A program made the position numbers and the translations under genes. 7,341 nucleotides of DNA from Acidobacterium sp. (GTDB lineage Bacteria > Acidobacteriota > Terriglobia > Terriglobales > Acidobacteriaceae): NCBI GenBank assembly GCA_003152595.1, contig PMAM01000296.1, forward strand, positions 1-7,341, written 5' to 3'. Shown here one piece after another: positions 5,837 through 7,341 of this stretch (the stretch's first letter is position 1; the number at the start of each line of letters is the position of its first letter). The notes beneath the pieces were generated by a model. It ran no database searches. It was not told where the DNA came from and saw only the letters and a program-made list of their open reading frames with translations.

Positions 5837-5849
5837 TATGATCGCTGCA
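5837..5849 (+). promoter_or_regulatory. -10 box placed for a leaderless transcript of the FmdE-like gene
   Basis: TATGAT (5837-5842, five of six consensus bases) is followed by CGCTGC and then the ATG at 5849. With normal -10 to start-site spacing, transcription would begin at the A of the ATG. No Shine-Dalgarno sequence is present upstream. The -35 region (TTTCGC, 5814-5819) is weak. A leaderless mRNA is therefore the simplest reading, but it is an inference from spacing. Confidence 0.45.
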
Positions 5850-6493
5850 TGGAGTTACTTGACGAGTTGCTGAAGCAGGCGGAAGTTGCGCATGGACATT
5901 TGTGCGCGGGGCAGGTGCTGGGCGTGCGCATGGCGATGCTGGGGTGCCGGCGGCTGGGGATCGAGGAGCCGCGGGGGGCGGATCGGAAGCGGCTGGTGAC
6001 GTATGTCGAGATCGATCGGTGCGCGACGGACGCGATTGGGGTGGTGACCGGGTGCCGGCTGGGCAAGCGGGCGCTGAAGTTTCGCGACTGGGGCAAGATG
6101 GCGGCGACGTTCGTCGATCTGGGGACGGGACGTGCGATTCGCATTGTGGCGCTGGAGTCATCGAAGCAGCGGGCGAGGGAGCTGTATCCGGAGATCGCCG
6201 ATAAAAACAAGCAGCAGATGAAGGCCTATCGCGAGATGGACGACGGGGAGCTGTTCGGAGAGCAGTGGGTGGATGTGGAAGTGGGGCCGAAGGAGATGCC
6301 GGGGTACAAAGGCGAGCGAGTGACGTGCGCGGCGTGCGGGGAGGGGATCAACTACGAGCGCTTCGAGGAGAGGGGCGGCGAGAGGCTGTGCCTGGCGTGC
6401 GCGCATCCGGAGCAGCGGTATTACCGGCCGGCGAGTGGAGAGACGGTGCGCGAGGCGGTGTCCGATTCCGGCTCGCGGTGCGAGTGCGGGTGA
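5849..6493 (+). CDS. FmdE-family metal-binding protein with C-terminal zinc ribbon
   Basis: A 214-residue cytoplasmic protein of the FmdE/FwdE family, named after a subunit of archaeal formylmethanofuran dehydrogenase but widespread in bacteria without that pathway, where its function is not settled. The N-terminal domain shows the family hallmarks: AEVAHGHLCAGQVLGVRMAM (11-30) with H15, H17 and C19, then the VEIDRCATDAIGVVTGC block (53-69) with C58, D61 and C69, and LKFRDWGKMAATF (76-88). The C-terminal domain has C160-x2-C163 and C181-x2-C184, a treble-clef or ribbon zinc site, and the protein ends in CECG (C211, C213), two extra cysteines that may add a metal or redox site. The frame is open upstream to 5717, but the family starts at MELLDELLKQAE, so ATG 5849 is preferred. 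No neighbouring gene encodes a molybdenum or tungsten enzyme or its cofactor pathway. fabI follows 98 bases later on the same strand with its own likely promoter. Confidence 0.85.
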   Translation: MELLDELLKQAEVAHGHLCAGQVLGVRMAMLGCRRLGIEEPRGADRKRLVTYVEIDRCATDAIGVVTGCRLGKRALKFRDWGKMAATFVDLGTGRAIRIVALESSKQRARELYPEIADKNKQQMKAYREMDDGELFGEQWVDVEVGPKEMPGYKGERVTCAACGEGINYERFEERGGERLCLACAHPEQRYYRPASGETVREAVSDSGSRCECG

Positions 6494-6517
6494 GCGCAGG
6501 CCGCTCGCGGGTTCGCG
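6492..6517 (+). other. Two small tandem hairpins at the end of the FmdE-like gene
   Basis: GAGCG-CAGGC-CGCTC (6492-6506) begins within the stop codon and is followed at once by CGCG-GGTT-CGCG (6506-6517). Neither is followed by a clear T-run (TTGCACGTTT), so they might protect the 3' end or slow polymerase but are not a standard intrinsic terminator. Confidence 0.25.
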
Positions 6518-6526
6518 TTGCACGTT

Positions 6527-6532
6527 TACAAT
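6527..6532 (+). promoter_or_regulatory. Candidate -10 box of fabI
   Basis: TACAAT matches five of six -10 consensus bases and would start transcription near 6539, about 53 bases before the fabI ATG. No good -35 hexamer stands 16-18 bases upstream, so the call is tentative. A modest ribosome-binding sequence, GGAG (6577-6580) or the nearer GGACGGAAG (6582-6590), precedes the ATG. Confidence 0.35.
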
Positions 6533-6591
6533 TGCAGAGCCGGTTGTGACCTGTCGCGCCGGACGATGATTTTCGCGGAGCGGACGGAAGC

Positions 6592-7341
6592 ATGCTCAAT
6601 CTGGAAGGCCGCGTTGCGGCAGTGTTTGGACTGGCGAATAAGCGCAGCATCGCCTGGGGCATCGCCACCAAGCTGCATGAGGCCGGGGCGAGGCTGGCAA
6701 TCAGCTATCAGAACGAGCGCATGAAGTCCGAGGCGCTGGGGCTGATCGAGGAATTGCCTGGGGCGGAGCCGTTCCAGTGCGACGTGGCGAACGACGCGGA
6801 GATCGATCAGGTCTTTGCGCAAATCAAAGAGAAGTACGGGAAGCTGGATGTGCTGGTGCACGCCATTGCGTTTGCCCCGCCGGAGGATCTGAAGAACCCT
6901 TTTCTGCAGACGACGCGCGAGGGGTTCCGGATCGCGCATGACGTGAGCGTGTACTCGCTGATCGCACTGAGCCGCGGGGCGGCGCCGCTGATGACGGAGG
7001 GCGGGTCGATTATCACGCTGACGTACTACGGGGCGGAGAAGGTGGTGCCGCACTACAAGGTGATGGGTGTGGCGAAGGCGTCGCTGGAGGCGACGGTGCG
7101 GTATCTGGCGTGGGACCTGGGCAAGCAGAATGTGCGGGTGAATGCGATATCGGCTGGGCCGATCAAGACGCTGGCGGCGCGCGGGATTGGGGCGCTGGGC
7201 GACATGCTGAAGTATCACGAGGAGCGCTCGCCGCTGCACCGGAACACGGAGCAGACGGAGGTGGGGAAGACGGCGGTGTATCTGGCGTCGGACCTGTCGA
7301 GCGGGGTGACGGGCGAAGTGATCTACGTGGACAGCGGCTAC
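6592..7341 (+). CDS. fabI: NADH-dependent enoyl-[acyl-carrier-protein] reductase FabI (3' end outside the window)
   Basis: Catalyses the last reduction in each round of type II fatty-acid synthesis, turning trans-2-enoyl-ACP into acyl-ACP in the cytoplasm as a homotetramer. The 250 codons present cover nearly the whole protein (262 residues in E. coli), so only about ten residues are missing. The Rossmann start has the FabI-specific nucleotide loop GLANKRSIAWGIA (13-25). CDVAND (63-68) follows the adenine-binding strand, and VHAIAFAPPEDL (89-100) lines the cofactor and inhibitor pocket. The catalytic set is Y145, Y155 and K162 in TYYGAEKVVPHYKVMGVAK, the Y-x6-K spacing specific to FabI rather than FabG. 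VNAISAGPIKTLAARGI (183-199) begins the flexible substrate-binding loop. The residue equivalent to E. coli G93 is alanine, as in several natural FabI proteins. The ATG at 6592 fits the family start. Not part of a visible fatty-acid operon here. Confidence 0.96.
   Translation, partial: MLNLEGRVAAVFGLANKRSIAWGIATKLHEAGARLAISYQNERMKSEALGLIEELPGAEPFQCDVANDAEIDQVFAQIKEKYGKLDVLVHAIAFAPPEDLKNPFLQTTREGFRIAHDVSVYSLIALSRGAAPLMTEGGSIITLTYYGAEKVVPHYKVMGVAKASLEATVRYLAWDLGKQNVRVNAISAGPIKTLAARGIGALGDMLKYHEERSPLHRNTEQTEVGKTAVYLASDLSSGVTGEVIYVDSGY

Noticed and set aside
5620..5841. 73-codon plus-strand frame ending in a signal-peptide-like hydrophobic stretch (FALAIFACLPLASSLAFA)
   Set aside because: The hydrophobic part is at the C-terminus, arises from an A-free pyrimidine-rich tract, and there is no ribosome-binding site or mature protein after it.
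5616..6210. Minus-strand frames of 181 and 124 codons opposite the FmdE-like gene
   Set aside because: Shadow frames with low-complexity P/S/R composition; the plus-strand gene has clear family motifs.
6867..6876. Alanine at the position of E. coli FabI G93 as a sign of triclosan resistance
   Set aside because: Alanine occurs naturally here in inhibitor-sensitive FabI proteins, so resistance cannot be inferred.
1..7341. CRISPR array, tRNA or rRNA gene, prophage, transposase or defence gene cluster
   Set aside because: I looked on both strands and saw no spaced repeats, cloverleaf with conserved tRNA bases, or mobile-element or defence proteins apart from the toxin-antitoxin pair.

Overview
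The window looks like a piece of chromosome from a G+C-rich, Gram-negative soil-type bacterium, most likely an Acidobacteriota member of the Terriglobales/Acidobacteriaceae kind. This rests on recognition: the tandem beta-strand-rich periplasmic region in front of a GGDEF domain, a small secreted protein of a type I associate with that phylum, a bacterial FmdE-like protein and a FabI-type enoyl reductase. No rRNA or other strict marker is present, so the assignment is an inference (about 0.7).

Layout. Positions 1-491 (minus strand) hold a type II toxin-antitoxin pair: a Phd/YefM antitoxin, then a PIN-family toxin that starts normally but stops resembling its family after about 41 residues and runs off the window. 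The antitoxin is preceded by a strong Shine-Dalgarno sequence and a compact A+T-rich operator made of three TAGCTA units. Directly behind it on the same strand, 553-1656 encodes a MacB/FtsX-type ABC permease with no ATPase gene next to it. A 287-base divergent intergenic region separates it from a plus-strand pair: a short RodZ-like membrane-anchored helix-turn-helix protein (1944-2420) and a small secreted protein of unknown function (2489-3163).

Convergent to these, 3438-5507 (minus) encodes a 689-residue membrane diguanylate cyclase. Its GGDEF active site and RxxD inhibitory site are intact, and its periplasmic half is built from about four OB-like beta units. Its upstream DNA (5554-5603) can fold into a small three-way junction with an alternative pairing, which makes it a candidate structured leader. 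The 5508-5848 gap has no convincing gene.

On the plus strand, 5849-6493 encodes an FmdE-family metal-binding protein with a C-terminal zinc ribbon. A TATGAT box lies exactly where it would start a leaderless transcript at the ATG. The last gene, 6592 to the window end, is fabI, lacking only its last residues.

The genes do not form one pathway: this reads as ordinary chromosome with an accessory toxin-antitoxin module at one edge. I saw no CRISPR array, phage, tRNA or transposase, and no clear new multi-gene system. The best leads are the OB-repeat cyclase with its foldable leader, the orphan FmdE-like protein with its possible leaderless start, and the disrupted-looking toxin.
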